DNA of 64,000 nucleotides from Microbacterium pseudoresistens (lineage in GTDB: Bacteria; Actinomycetota; Actinomycetes; Actinomycetales; Microbacteriaceae): NCBI RefSeq assembly GCF_013409745.1, contig NZ_JACCBH010000001.1:558001-622000 (forward strand), written 5' to 3'. The notes beneath the pieces were generated by a model. That model was given only the letters and a program-made list of their open reading frames with translations, was not told where the DNA came from and did no database searches. Shown piece by piece: positions 1 through 14,002 of this stretch; the first letter of the stretch is position 1, and every line of letters begins with the position of its first letter. The position numbers and the translations under genes were made by a program.

Positions 1-3440
<3,440 letters not shown>

Positions 3441-3486
3441 AGTTCTCCTGTGTCGAAATTCTCTGAAGAAGTGGGTCTGGCCGAGA

Positions 3487-6400
3487 TCAGATCTCGTCGA
3501 TCGAGGCGGACTCGAAGCGGCTGGAGATGTTGATGCCCAGCTCCTCCGCGGCCCGGAACGCCTCATCGTCGGTGTCGCGGAGGTTGACCGCCGTGCCGTC
3601 GGCCGAGAGCACCTCGACGTTCAGGCAGAGCGACTGCATCTCCTTCATGAGCACCTTGAACGACTCGGGGATGCCCGGCTCCTGGATGTTCTCGCCCTTG
3701 ACGATCGCCTCGTACACCTTGACGCGGCCGAGGATGTCGTCGGACTTGATCGTGAGCAGCTCCTGCAGCGCGTACGCGGCGCCGTAGGCCTCCAGCGCCC
3801 ACACCTCCATCTCACCGAAGCGCTGGCCGCCGAACTGGGCCTTACCGCCGAGCGGCTGCTGGGTGATCATCGAGTAGGGGCCGGTCGAACGAGCGTGGAT
3901 CTTGTCGTCGACGAGGTGGTGCAGCTTCAGGATGTACATGTAGCCGACCGAGATCTGCCCGGGGAACGGCTCGCCGGAGCGGCCGTCGAACAGGGTGGTC
4001 TTGCCCGTCGAGTCGATCATCCGGTCGCCGTCGCGGTTGGGCAGGGTCTGGTCGAGCAGACCCGCGATCTCGCGCTCCTCGGCGCCGTCGAACACCGGGG
4101 TGGCGACCTTGGTGCCGGGGGCTGCCTCGAAGGCCTCCTTCGGCACGTGGGCGGCCCACTCCGGATTGCCCTCGATCTTCCAGCCGTGCTTGGCGATCCA
4201 GCCGAGGTGCGTCTCGAGCACCTGGCCGAAGTTCATGCGGCCGGGGATGCCGAGCGGGTTGAGGATGACGTCGACCGGGGTTCCGTCGGCGAGGAACGGC
4301 ATGTCCTCCACCGGCAGGATCTTGGCGATGACGCCCTTGTTGCCGTGACGACCGGCGAGCTTGTCGCCCTCGGTGATCTTGCGCTTCTGGGCGATGAAGA
4401 CCACGACGCGGCGGTTGACGCCCGAGCCGAGCTCGTCGTCGCCGTCCTCGGCGTTGAACTCCTTGACGGCGATGACCGTGCCCTGCTCACCGTGCGGCAC
4501 CTTCAGCGACGTGTCGCGCACCTCGCGGCTCTTCTCGTTGAAGATCGCGCGCAGCAGGCGCTCCTCGGCGCTCAGCTCGGTCTCGCCCTTCGGCGTGACC
4601 TTGCCGACGAGGATGTCGCCGGGGCGCACCTCGGCGCCGATGCGGATGATGCCGCGATCGTCGAGATCCTTGAGCAGCTCGGGGCTGACGTTGGGGAGGT
4701 CGCGGGTGATCTCCTCCTTGCCGAGCTTGGTGTCGCGGGCGTCGACCTCGTACTCCTCGATGTGGATCGAGGAGAGCGTGTCGTCCTTCACCAGGTCCTG
4801 GCTGAGGATGATCGCGTCTTCGAAGTTGTGGCCCTCCCACGTCATGAACGCGACGAGAAGGTTCTTGCCGAGCGCGAGCTCGCCGTTCTCCGTGGCCGGT
4901 CCGTCGGCGATGACCTCGCCGACCTCGACGCGGTCGCCATCGGAGACCACGACGCGCTGGTTGTAGCTGGTGCCGTGGTTCGAGCGGTCGAACTTGCGCA
5001 GGTAGTACTCCTGCGTGCCGCCCTCGTCGAGGGCGACGACGACGCGGTCGGCCGAGACCTCGCTGACCACACCGGCCTTCTCGGTGGTGATGACGTCACC
5101 GGCGTCGATGGCCGCGTAGCCCTCCATACCGGTTCCGACCAGCGGCGACTCGCTGCGCAGCAGCGGCACGGCCTGGCGCTGCATGTTGGCGCCCATGAGC
5201 GCGCGCTGCGCGTCGTCGTGCTCGAGGAACGGCACGAGCGAGGTCGCCACCGACACCATCTGGCGCGGCGAGACGTCGATGTAGCCGATCTCCTCGGGCA
5301 GGAACAGGTCGACCTCGCCGGATCCGCCGCGGGGGCGGGCCAGCACGTGGCTCTCCAGGAACTCGCCCTTCGCACCGAGCGGGGCGTTGGCCTGCGCGAT
5401 GTTGAAGTCGACCTCCTCGGCGGCGGTCAGGTAGTCGATGTCATCGGTGACCTTGCCGTCGACGACGCGGCGGTACGGGGTCTCGATGAAGCCGAACGAG
5501 TTGATGCGCGCGAAGGTCGCGAGCGATCCGATCAGACCGATGTTCGGGCCTTCCGGCGTCTCGATCGGGCACATGCGGCCGTAGTGCGAGGGGTGCACGT
5601 CGCGCACCTCGACGCCGGCGCGGTCGCGGCTGAGGCCCCCAGGGCCCAGGGCCGAGAGGCGGCGCTTGTGGGTCAGGCCCGCGAGCGGGTTGTTCTGATC
5701 CATGAACTGCGACAGCTGCGAGGTGCCGAAGAACTCCTTGATCGCGGCGACGACGGGGCGCACGTTGATCAGGGTCTGCGGCGTGATCGCCTCGATGTCC
5801 TGCGTCGTCATGCGCTCGCGCACGACGCGCTCCATCCTGCTCAGACCCGTGCGGACCTGGTTCTGGATGAGCTCGCCGACGGCGCGGATGCGGCGGTTGC
5901 CGAAGTTGTCGATGTCGTCCGTGGCGAGGCGGATCTCCGCCTTCTTGCCGCCGCGGATGCCCTCGAACGTCTCGATCCCCGCGTGCAGGCGCACGAGGTA
6001 CTTGATCGTCTCGACGATGTCCTTGACCGTGAGCACCGAGGCGTTCAGCGGCTCGTCCAGGCCGAGCTTCTGGTTGATCTTGTAGCGACCCACCTTGGCC
6101 AGGTCGTAGCGCTTCGGGTTGAAGTAGAAGTTGTCCAGCAGCGCGCGGGCGGCCTCGGCGGCCACCTGCTCGCCCGGACGGAGCTTGCGGTAGATGTCGC
6201 GCAGCGCGTCTTCCTTGGTGACGATGGTGTCCTTGGCCAGCGTCTCCTCGATGGAGCCGAAGCCGGCGAACTCGGCGAGGATCTCCTCGCTGGTCAGGCC
6301 GAGGGCCTTGAGGAAGACGGTGACGGACTGCTTGCGCTTGCGGTCGATGCGCACGCCGACCTGGTCGCGCTTGTCGATCTCGAACTCGAGCCAGGCGCCG

Positions 6401-6987
6401 CGGGAGGGGATGACGCGGGCGGAGACGATGTCCTTGTCGGACGTCTTGTCGGGGGTCTTGTCGAAGTAGACGCCGGGCGAGCGGACGAGCTGCGAGACGA
6501 CGACGCGCTCGGTGCCGTTGATGATGAACGTGCCCTTGGCGGTCTGCAGCGGGAAGTCGCCCATGAAGACCGTCTGGGTCTTGATCTCACCGGTCTGGTG
6601 GTTCATGAACTCGGCCTCGACGTAGAGCGGGGCGGCGTAGGTCTTGCCGCGCTCCTTGCACTCGGCGATGGAGTACTTCTCGGGCTCGAGGTACGGGTTG
6701 GTGAAGCTCAGCTGCATGGTCTCGCTGAGGTCTTCGATCGGGGAGATCTCCTCGAAGATCTCCTCCAGACCGCTGTGCTCGGCCAGATCCTTGCGGCCGG
6801 CCTTCTTGCCCTCGGCGAGGCGCTTGCGCCAGGCGTCGTTGCCGACGAGCCAGTCGAACGACTCCGTCTGCAGGGCCAGCAGGTCGGGGACCGTCAGCGT
6901 GTCGGAGATCTTGGCGAACGAGAGGCGGGATGCGCCGCGTCCGTTCTTGATGGTGGTGGGGGTGGATGCGTTGCGAGCAGCAGCCAA
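3487..6987 (-). CDS. rpoB: RNA polymerase beta subunit
   Basis: Catalytic beta subunit of RNA polymerase, complete at 1166 residues, the usual actinobacterial length. The start is TTG at 6987-6985 with GGAGG 8 nt upstream; no better ATG lies near, and the N-terminus MAAARNAS matches the family. The rifampicin-binding cluster is intact: Q427, D430, H440 and S445 are the equivalents of E. coli Q513, D516, H526 and S531, so nothing in this region predicts rifampicin resistance. It is followed by rpoC after 46 bp and transcribed from a promoter at 7152-7180. Confidence 0.98.
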   Translation of the reverse strand: MAAARNASTPTTIKNGRGASRLSFAKISDTLTVPDLLALQTESFDWLVGNDAWRKRLAEGKKAGRKDLAEHSGLEEIFEEISPIEDLSETMQLSFTNPYLEPEKYSIAECKERGKTYAAPLYVEAEFMNHQTGEIKTQTVFMGDFPLQTAKGTFIINGTERVVVSQLVRSPGVYFDKTPDKTSDKDIVSARVIPSRGAWLEFEIDKRDQVGVRIDRKRKQSVTVFLKALGLTSEEILAEFAGFGSIEETLAKDTIVTKEDALRDIYRKLRPGEQVAAEAARALLDNFYFNPKRYDLAKVGRYKINQKLGLDEPLNASVLTVKDIVETIKYLVRLHAGIETFEGIRGGKKAEIRLATDDIDNFGNRRIRAVGELIQNQVRTGLSRMERVVRERMTTQDIEAITPQTLINVRPVVAAIKEFFGTSQLSQFMDQNNPLAGLTHKRRLSALGPGGLSRDRAGVEVRDVHPSHYGRMCPIETPEGPNIGLIGSLATFARINSFGFIETPYRRVVDGKVTDDIDYLTAAEEVDFNIAQANAPLGAKGEFLESHVLARPRGGSGEVDLFLPEEIGYIDVSPRQMVSVATSLVPFLEHDDAQRALMGANMQRQAVPLLRSESPLVGTGMEGYAAIDAGDVITTEKAGVVSEVSADRVVVALDEGGTQEYYLRKFDRSNHGTSYNQRVVVSDGDRVEVGEVIADGPATENGELALGKNLLVAFMTWEGHNFEDAIILSQDLVKDDTLSSIHIEEYEVDARDTKLGKEEITRDLPNVSPELLKDLDDRGIIRIGAEVRPGDILVGKVTPKGETELSAEERLLRAIFNEKSREVRDTSLKVPHGEQGTVIAVKEFNAEDGDDELGSGVNRRVVVFIAQKRKITEGDKLAGRHGNKGVIAKILPVEDMPFLADGTPVDVILNPLGIPGRMNFGQVLETHLGWIAKHGWKIEGNPEWAAHVPKEAFEAAPGTKVATPVFDGAEEREIAGLLDQTLPNRDGDRMIDSTGKTTLFDGRSGEPFPGQISVGYMYILKLHHLVDDKIHARSTGPYSMITQQPLGGKAQFGGQRFGEMEVWALEAYGAAYALQELLTIKSDDILGRVKVYEAIVKGENIQEPGIPESFKVLMKEMQSLCLNVEVLSADGTAVNLRDTDDEAFRAAEELGINISSRFESASIDEI

Positions 6988-7151
6988 GGGAATAACCTCC
7001 GTGAGCCCCGAAGGGCTTCTCGATTCCTCAGTCGTCAGGTGGAGTGCGCCGCAACTCGGCCCGCACGACGATCACCGCGAGAGCATGCGGGAAGGTGCGG
7101 GATTCTGCCGACCACCATATGAGGGCAGGAGGGAGCGAGGCGCAAAGAACA

Positions 7152-7180
7152 ACTATACGTCGGAATGGACCGGCTGTCCA
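7152..7180 (-). promoter_or_regulatory. sigma-70-type promoter of rpoBC
   Basis: On the minus strand, -35 TGGACA (7175-7180) and -10 TATAGT (7152-7157) are separated by exactly 17 bp. Transcription would start near 7145, giving a 5' leader of about 158 nt before the TTG start of rpoB. I see no recognisable riboswitch or ribosomal-protein binding site in the leader. The elements are read directly; promoter activity is inferred. Confidence 0.75.
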
Positions 7181-7255
7181 GCGAGAATCTTGACCTCCGT
7201 CGGATCCTGCGGTATACCGCGCCGACCTTCAACGCCCTTCCGTCTTCGGAGCCGT

Positions 7256-8758
7256 TCAGCTCGTCGTGGTCGCGAGCAGCGCCCGGGCACGGGCGGATCC
7301 GATCCGGCTCGTGGCGTGCACCTCGACGACGGGCAGGGCGCCCGTCTCGTCCTGGGCTGCGATGCCCACATCGACGATCACCGCATCCGGCACGGCGACG
7401 GCGACCTCCTCGCACAGGGTGCGCTGGGGGCCGCCTGTCGCTATGGCATCCACGAGCACGGCGACTCGCAGCCCCCGCTCCTGCGCGGCGGCGCGCGCGC
7501 GGCCGATCGTCTCGGCGCGCTCGGACGCACTCGCCCGCGCCGGATCGATCCGCTCGCGCCATCCGTCCACGGCGAGCTCTTCGCCCGCGTAGGCGGCGCC
7601 GCTGTCGACGGCGAGGCTCGACGCCCGACGCGCGTCGATCACGGCGAGTCCTGCGGCTTTCGCCCCGAGTTCACCGCGCACGACGAGCGATCGGTCGACG
7701 ACGTCGGCGAAGAGGCCGGCATCGGCGGGGGCGGACGAGGCGTCTGCGGCGGATGCGGTGGCCAGGCGCTCGGCCAGCCACGCCACGCGTTCGGCCGCCT
7801 CGGACACCCGCTCGCGCGGCAACGATCCGTCGCGCAGTGCCGCGACGACGGCGCCGAACGCGGCGAGGAAGTCCTGCTCGTCCTGGTCGGCGGCGGCCGC
7901 ATCGCCCGGGTTGGTGGGGTTTCCGATGCACAGCAGGTCCGCGCCCGCGGCCAGAGCGCGCACGGCGCCCCCGCCGATCCCGACGGATTCTCGGATGGCA
8001 GCCATGTCGAGCGCGTCGGTGATGATAACGCCTTCGAAGCCCATCGCCCGCAGCAGGCCGAGCACGCGGGGGTTCAGCGTCGCGGGCTCCTCGCCCCAGG
8101 CGGGCACGACGATGTGCGCCGTCATGACCGCGTCGACGCCCGCCTCGACGGCGGCGCGGAACGGTGCGAGGTGCACCCGGTCCATCTCGGCCGCATCCGC
8201 CCCGACGACGGGCAGCGCGTGGTGCGAGTCGAGATGCGTGTCGCCGTGCCCGGGGAAGTGCTTGACGCACGCGGCCACGCCGCCGCGCTGCACGCCCTCG
8301 ACCTCCGCGGCGACATGGCGCGAGACGAGGGCGGCGTCGTCGCCGAAGGAGCGCACGCCGATGACGGGGTTGCGCGGGTCGGTGTTGACGTCGGCGACCG
8401 GGCCGAGCAGCACATCCGCCCCCACGGCGCGCAGCCGGCGGGCTAGCTCGGCGCCGGTGGCCCTGGTCGCCCGAAGGTCGTCGACGATGCCCAGCTGCGC
8501 CGCCCCGGGAAGCGTCGAGCCGGTCTCGGTCTCGAGCCGGGTGACGCTGCCGCCCTCCTCGTCGATGCCGATGAGCGCCCGCGGGTTCTCCGCCCGGATC
8601 GCGGCACTCAGCGCCGCCACATCGCCGCCCAGGTTCTGGCCGAAGTACACGACCCCGGCAAGACCTGCGCGCAGACGCTCGCGCAACCACCGCGGGGGTT
8701 CGGTGCCGAAGAATCCGGGCCACAGCACGCCCGCGGCGAGGCGTTCGTCGTCGTCCAT
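7256..8758 (-). CDS. Glycoside hydrolase family 3 protein, NagZ-like beta-N-acetylhexosaminidase
   Basis: Predicted to remove terminal beta-linked GlcNAc, most likely in cell-wall (muropeptide) recycling. The 500 residues carry an N-terminal GH3 TIM barrel with GIDEEGGSV, the KHFPGHGDT...DSH loop that supplies the Asp/His acid-base dyad in NagZ enzymes, and ITDALDM with the likely nucleophile Asp. A C-terminal alpha/beta region of about 150 residues follows, so it is longer than single-domain NagZ. No signal peptide is seen, so it is probably cytoplasmic. The ATG at 8758 is chosen because TAGTCT (8765-8770) sits 6 nt upstream, consistent with a leaderless mRNA. The gene is divergent from the next one. 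Confidence 0.9.
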   Translation of the reverse strand: MDDDERLAAGVLWPGFFGTEPPRWLRERLRAGLAGVVYFGQNLGGDVAALSAAIRAENPRALIGIDEEGGSVTRLETETGSTLPGAAQLGIVDDLRATRATGAELARRLRAVGADVLLGPVADVNTDPRNPVIGVRSFGDDAALVSRHVAAEVEGVQRGGVAACVKHFPGHGDTHLDSHHALPVVGADAAEMDRVHLAPFRAAVEAGVDAVMTAHIVVPAWGEEPATLNPRVLGLLRAMGFEGVIITDALDMAAIRESVGIGGGAVRALAAGADLLCIGNPTNPGDAAAADQDEQDFLAAFGAVVAALRDGSLPRERVSEAAERVAWLAERLATASAADASSAPADAGLFADVVDRSLVVRGELGAKAAGLAVIDARRASSLAVDSGAAYAGEELAVDGWRERIDPARASASERAETIGRARAAAQERGLRVAVLVDAIATGGPQRTLCEEVAVAVPDAVIVDVGIAAQDETGALPVVEVHATSRIGSARARALLATTTS

Positions 8759-8764
8759 CCGACG

Positions 8765-8803
8765 AGACTACCCATCCGGCCGGGCGAGAGAAGCGAATAG
8801 GCT
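8765..8803. promoter_or_regulatory. Divergent leaderless promoters for the GH3 gene and the 8810 gene
   Basis: Minus strand: -10 TAGTCT (8765-8770) is 6 nt before the ATG at 8758. Plus strand: -10 TAGGCT (8798-8803) is 6 nt before the GTG at 8810. Neither start has a Shine-Dalgarno sequence. The two start codons are only about 50 bp apart, so both promoters share this short region. Confidence 0.6.
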
Positions 8804-8809
8804 CGCGGG

Positions 8810-9676
8810 GTGGGCAGATCGAGGGCGAGGGATGCGGAGCATCCGTCGGCGCGCCTGGGCTCGGGAGGGATCGCGCGCGTCGTGCCGTCGTCGTACGGCG
8901 GCGGATTCGAGCTGCTCATCGACGAGACTCCGCAGTCGCACATCGACCTCGACGACCCGACCCACCTGCACTTCGAGTACGTCGTGCGAATGGGCGCGGT
9001 GATCGACCAGCTCGGCGTCCCGGGCGCGCCGCTCACGGCCGTGCACCTCGGCGCGGGCGGCATGACCCTGCCGCGCTACCTCGCGGCGACGAGGCCAGGA
9101 TCGCGCCAGCAGGTGATCGAGCTCGAGCCGGCGCTCGTCGGCCTCGTGCGCGAGCATCTTCCCCTGCCCCGCGGCGCCGCCGTGCGCGTGCGGATCGGCG
9201 ATGCACGAGAGGGCCTGCGGCGACTGCCTCCCGCCCTGCGCGGCAACGTCGATCTCGTGATCGCCGACGTCTACTCCGGAGCTCAGACCCCGGCGCACCT
9301 CACGAGTGCGGAGTTCTACGGCGAGATCGCGCGACTGCTGGCATCCGACGGCGTGCTGCTCGTGAACGTGGCCGACGGGCCGGGGCTCGCCTTCGCGCGC
9401 CGGCAGGTCGCGACCATCCGCACGGTGCTGCCCGAGGTGGCGATCCTCGCCGACGCCCAGATCCTCAAGGGTCGCCGCTTCGGCAACCTCGTGCTGACAG
9501 CCTCGACGCGTCCGCTGCCCGCGGATGCGCTGGCCCGCGTGCTCGCGGCAGGGCCGCATCCGGCCAAGGTCGCGCACGGCGCCGAGGCCGAGGCCTTCGC
9601 GAAGGATGCGGCGATCGTCACCGACGCCTCGGCGACGGACTCCCCGCGCCCCGACGCGTCGATCTTCCTGCGCTGA
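8810..9676 (+). CDS. Spermidine synthase-like SAM/dcSAM-binding protein
   Basis: 288-residue Rossmann-fold protein of the spermine/spermidine synthase family as found in actinobacteria; the real substrate is unknown. It shows the nucleotide-binding glycine loop (VHLGAGGMTLPRYL), an acidic residue ending the next strand (VIELEPAL) and the DLVIADVYSG segment typical of these enzymes. It has no membrane segments, so it is not the fused transporter form. The start is GTG at 8810 with a -10 box 6 nt upstream. The N-terminal 20 residues are poorly conserved in character and the true start could be later. Whether it makes polyamines or methylates something cannot be decided from sequence. Confidence 0.75.
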   Translation: MGRSRARDAEHPSARLGSGGIARVVPSSYGGGFELLIDETPQSHIDLDDPTHLHFEYVVRMGAVIDQLGVPGAPLTAVHLGAGGMTLPRYLAATRPGSRQQVIELEPALVGLVREHLPLPRGAAVRVRIGDAREGLRRLPPALRGNVDLVIADVYSGAQTPAHLTSAEFYGEIARLLASDGVLLVNVADGPGLAFARRQVATIRTVLPEVAILADAQILKGRRFGNLVLTASTRPLPADALARVLAAGPHPAKVAHGAEAEAFAKDAAIVTDASATDSPRPDASIFLR

Positions 9677-9778
9677 CTTCAGCACCCCCTCCGATCCGCG
9701 ATTCGCGGGCGCGCCGCCGAGGATTCCGGGCGGCCGCAGGCAGACTGAGCGCGAACGCCCGTGGAGAGGAGAGCGAAC

Positions 9779-10306
9779 GTGGGTTTCATCAAGGGATACG
9801 ACGCTTCGACCCTCCGCGAACTGGTCGACCCGTCGGAATGCGAGGCGCGTCTCGACGAGATCGAGCAGCAGCGCAGCATCCCCTCCCTGCTCGAGCGCGT
9901 CTGGCTGCTGAAGGTGCTGGGCCGGCTCGATGAGGCGCTCGCTCTCGGCGAGGAGACCGTGCGGCAGGCGCGCATGGCCGGCACGCGCAAGGAGCTGTTG
10001 CGCGCACGCATCCTGCTCGCCACCGTGCAGCAGTACCGCGGGGCGCACGCGGCGGCCGAGCAGGCGCTGGCGACGTGCGCGAGCGAGGCCGAAGGGCAGG
10101 GCTGGGCGTCGATCGCCGCCTTCGCGCACCAGCATCACGGACGCAACGCCTTCGAAGCGGGCGACTACGACACGGCACGGGAGAGTTTCAAGCACACGCT
10201 GTTCCTGCGCCGCGAGACGGGCGCCGACGACGCGACCCTCGAGTCGGTGCTGCTGTCGATCGAGGCCGTGGAGCGGCGGCGCGACCTCGCCGTCGCGGCG
10301 AGCTGA
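9779..10306 (+). CDS. TPR-like hypothetical protein
   Basis: About 175 residues, almost entirely helical, with repeated patterns of alanine, leucine and aromatic residues (LLKVLGRLDEALALGEETV, then GDYDTARESFKHTLFL) that look like tetratricopeptide helix pairs; three to four such pairs fit. It has no signal peptide or catalytic motif. The start is GTG at 9779, preceded by GAGAGGAGAG; an in-frame GTG at 9761 lies inside that ribosome-binding site and is less likely. Probably a cytoplasmic scaffold or regulator; function unknown. Confidence 0.7.
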   Translation: MGFIKGYDASTLRELVDPSECEARLDEIEQQRSIPSLLERVWLLKVLGRLDEALALGEETVRQARMAGTRKELLRARILLATVQQYRGAHAAAEQALATCASEAEGQGWASIAAFAHQHHGRNAFEAGDYDTARESFKHTLFLRRETGADDATLESVLLSIEAVERRRDLAVAAS

Positions 10307-10338
10307 CCGCGCCCGCAGCCCATGTCGGCGGCATGACC

Positions 10339-10344
10339 TAGCCT
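10339..10344 (+). promoter_or_regulatory. -10 box of leaderless sprT-like gene
   Basis: TAGCCT ends 6 nt before the ATG at 10351 and there is no Shine-Dalgarno sequence, so transcription and translation starts probably coincide. Confidence 0.5.
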
Positions 10345-10350
10345 TTCTCC

Positions 10351-10839
10351 ATGGCCGATCTGGACCGTGTGCGCACCTGGGGCGAGGCCCTCATTCGCCT
10401 GCATCTGGACGAGTCGTGGCGATTCGGATTCGACAGCGCGAAGCGGCGCGCCGGCCTGTGCAACTACCGCGACAAGCGCATCACTGTGTCGAAGTATCTC
10501 GCCGCCCGCTTCGACGACGACGAGATCCATCAGGTGCTGCTGCACGAGGTCGCCCACGCGCTCGCGGGCCATGCCGCCGCACACGGCCCGGCGTGGAAGA
10601 CGGTGGCCGAGGGGCTCGGTTACGTCGGCGGCACGACGCACGACGGAGAGACGGCCACCGAGCTCGCCCCGTGGGTGGGCCGGTGCCCCGCCGGGCACAT
10701 CACGTATCGGCACCGCCGACCCACCAGGCCCACCTCGTGTGCGCGCTGCTCGCGCCGGTTCGACGAGCGCCACGCCTTCCGCTGGACCCGGCGCGAGATC
10801 ACGGCCGCCGCGCGTCGAGCCGCTCAGCGACCCCGGTGA
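10351..10839 (+). CDS. SprT-like zinc metalloprotease domain protein
   Basis: 162 residues with the SprT-like zincin signature: HEVAH at 65-69 with catalytic E66, and H78 in the following HGPAWK segment as the likely third zinc ligand. A C-terminal zinc-ribbon-like part follows (GRCPAGHITYRHRR then CARC), as in SprT/Spartan-type proteins. In eukaryotes this family cleaves DNA-protein crosslinks; the bacterial role is poorly known. The start is supported by a -10 box 6 nt upstream. It stands 44 bp after the TPR-like gene. Confidence 0.85.
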   Translation: MADLDRVRTWGEALIRLHLDESWRFGFDSAKRRAGLCNYRDKRITVSKYLAARFDDDEIHQVLLHEVAHALAGHAAAHGPAWKTVAEGLGYVGGTTHDGETATELAPWVGRCPAGHITYRHRRPTRPTSCARCSRRFDERHAFRWTRREITAAARRAAQRPR

Positions 10840-10894
10840 GCACTGTCACCCGCGCGGGATCGGATGCGCGGGCGTCGGATGCTTGGATGGGCGC

Positions 10895-11419
10895 ATGAGG
10901 ATCCTGCTGAAACTCTCGATCGACACGGATGCCGATGCCGCCTGGCGGGCACTGCACTCGCAGAGCGTGCTCACCGAGTTCTACGGCCCGCTCGTGCGGG
11001 TCGAGGCGCTGGATGCGGCCGAGGCGCGCGTCGTCACGGTCGAGCCCGACCCGAGGGAGTCGGCGGCCGTGCAGCTGCGCCTGTTCGGCGTGATCCCGAT
11101 CGGGCGTCAGCTCATCAGCGTGTCGGATCGGCAGGCGATCCATCGCGGAGTGCCCGTGCGCATCCTCCGCGACAGCGGCATACCGCTGAGCGGTCCCCTC
11201 GCGAGCCTGGACGTGTGGGACCACCAGATGGCCGTCTCACCCGACCCGCGCAACCCCTCGCGCACCATGTGGCGTGATCGCCTGGTGATCGGCGGCCCCA
11301 CGGCGGCCCTGCTCTGGCCGCTGCTCTGGGCGGTGTGGCAGTGGCGCGCGGCGCGCATCCGCCGCCTCGCCCCGACCTGGGCGCAGGAGCCCGTGACGCC
11401 GCAGCTCCAGGACGGCTGA
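10895..11419 (+). CDS. Hypothetical protein, possible SRPBCC-type N-terminus with C-terminal hydrophobic segment
   Basis: 174 residues. The opening (MRILLKLSIDTDADAAWRAL) resembles the first strand and helix of START/SRPBCC ligand-binding proteins, but the similarity is weak. Near the C-terminus a tryptophan-rich hydrophobic stretch (about residues 130-150, LLWPLLWAVWQW) could be a membrane anchor, followed by arginines. ATG at 10895 is preferred because TTGGAT lies 6 nt upstream, as in several neighbours, and the longer frame upstream overlaps the sprT-like gene. Function not recognised. Confidence 0.65.
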   Translation: MRILLKLSIDTDADAAWRALHSQSVLTEFYGPLVRVEALDAAEARVVTVEPDPRESAAVQLRLFGVIPIGRQLISVSDRQAIHRGVPVRILRDSGIPLSGPLASLDVWDHQMAVSPDPRNPSRTMWRDRLVIGGPTAALLWPLLWAVWQWRAARIRRLAPTWAQEPVTPQLQDG

Positions 11420-11448
11420 GCCGCTGAGCCGGTTGCGCGCGCCCGCGT

Positions 11449-12935
11449 TCAGTCGGCGGCGAGCGCCTCGACCGGCGCGACGCGCGTGGCCAACCGCGTC
11501 GGCGCGACCGAGGCGACGAGCGTGAGCACCCCGGTCGCCGCGACGATGATCGCCACCGGCAGCCACGGCACGGCGGGGGCCACGAATCCGGCCGGCTCGA
11601 ACGACGGAAGCACGGGCACCGAGCCCAGCAGCGACTGGGCCGCGATCCAGCCGTAGGCGATGCCGAGAACGAGCCCGGTCGCGGTGGCGGCGACCGTGAT
11701 GTGCACGGCCTCCAGCAGCACGACCCGGCGCACCTGCGCCCCGCTGAGTCCGATCGCGCGCAGCAGACCGAGCTCGCGGCGGCGCTGGACGACGCCGACG
11801 GTGAGCAGGTTCACCAAGCCCACCGCGGCGATCACCGCCGAGACGGCGACGAGCACCATCATGATCGCGGCGAAGGCCTCCATGGGCGCGAAGAAGTCCG
11901 CGGGCGTCCCCTCACTCGTCTGCCGCAGCAGCAGAGCCTTCACCGACTCCAGCGCGACGGCGAACATCGTCACGAGCGCGACCCCCATCACGACGCCGAT
12001 CGCCATGCGGCTGGACCGTTCGGGATACCGCAGCGCGTTCTCGGCCGCCAGGCGCGCCGTGGCGCTGTCACCGAACAGCCGGCCCACCAGGCGCAGCACG
12101 GGCGGCATCACCAGCACGGCCCCGCTCGCCAGCCCCGTGAACGACAGCACGCCGCCGACGAAGGCGATGACGACGCCGAGCGGGGTGGTCAAGCCCACGA
12201 CGACTCCCGCCACCAGCAGCGCGGCGCCGACGACGAGGAGCACGAGCGCGCCGATGTGCCTGGCGGGCCGGGCGGCGACCTCGTCGTGACTGCGCTCGGC
12301 CGACCCGCCCAGCGCCTGCAGCGGCGTGACCGCGAGCACGCGTCGCGAGCCCACCCACGCGGCGACCCAGGTGGTCAGCACGACACCGACCGCCGGCAGC
12401 GCGGCGGCGGGCTGCGCGATGCTGAAGCCGTCCGGCGCACCGGCGAGCAGCCGGGCGGCGACCGCCGCCCCCGCCGCCGCCAGGCCCACGCCGAGCACGA
12501 CGCCGAGAGCCGCCCCGAGGATGCCGACGATCAGCCCCTGGCCGGCGACCTCTGCGCGCTGCGAACGGGCCGAGGCGCCGATGAGCCGCAGCAGCGCGAT
12601 CCGTCGGGTGCGGCCGGCGATGATCGTCGCGAAGGTGTTTGCCGTGACGATGGCGGCCACGTACATCGCGACGCCGGTGAGCAGCACGGTGAGAATGACG
12701 ACGACGATCGCGAGAGTGCCGCTGTCGCCGAGGAACGGATCGGCCTGCAGCAGTGCGCCGATGTAGGCGGTGGCCTCGACGAGGAATACCCCGAACGCGG
12801 CGGCGAGCGCCGCCACCAGCACGCTCGCGCCCATCCCTCGGTCGCGCAGCCAGGCCAGCCGCGACGGTGCGAGCGGAAGCTCGGGGAGCACGCGCGGCGC
12901 CTCGGGCGATGCGACCGGCGCCGCGGCCGCGGCGG

Positions 12936-12939
<4 letters not shown>
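11449..12939 (-). CDS. ABC transporter permease, FtsX/MacB type
   Basis: 496-residue membrane protein with two FtsX-like permease halves. Each carries the family's cytoplasmic coupling sequence: RRIALLRLIGASARSQR at about 115-130 and RRRELGLLRAIGLSGAQVRR in the second half. About eight to ten hydrophobic segments are visible, with no large extracytoplasmic domain. It overlaps the ATPase gene by 4 bp (ATGA), so the two form one exporter. The substrate is unknown; such actinobacterial systems often export peptides or lipids or act in envelope stress, but nothing here decides it. Confidence 0.9.
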
Positions 12940-13697
<758 letters not shown>

Positions 13698-14002
13698 GCC
13701 TTCGACGCTACGAAGCGGCGCCGCACGGCCGCATCGCCCGTCGGATGCAACCCGCGTACATCGCGAGGATGATCCTCTCGCGCCGACAGACCTCCCGCGC
13801 CGACGGGGTGCGCGCTCACACCGCGTGTCCAGGTTTCACGAAGGGGGCATCCAGACGTGCTGCTGCAGAATCGTTACCTTGCGCGTCCGACCCGAGGGTG
13901 CGCGAAGCGTCTGCGGAGCACCCGAAGCCACGCAGACCTGCGTCGGTGCCCGTGCGCCGCCGATACCCCCGTGCGACGACCCGAAGGATCGCCAGGCCCG
14001 AC
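13698..14002. other. 305-bp intergenic region between ABC operon and transglycosylase-like gene
   Basis: It holds the leaderless promoter of the ABC operon and the untranslated region of the 14003 gene. Two potential structures are visible: arms CGCGAG (13762-13767) and CTCGCG (13777-13782), and GTCTGCG/CGCAGAC arms around 13908-13940. I looked for the conserved blocks of the c-di-AMP (ydaO) riboswitch, which often precedes cell-wall hydrolase genes in actinobacteria, and did not find them. No other gene is supported. Confidence 0.5.
13705..13710 (-). promoter_or_regulatory. -10 box of the MacB-type ABC operon
   Basis: TAGCGT on the minus strand, 7 nt before the ATG at 13697. The same hexamer stands at the same distance in front of the histidine kinase gene (17869-17874). 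Confidence 0.5.

Noticed and set aside
13698..14002. ydaO/c-di-AMP riboswitch before the transglycosylase-like gene
   Set aside because: Expected by analogy, but the conserved blocks of that riboswitch are not present.
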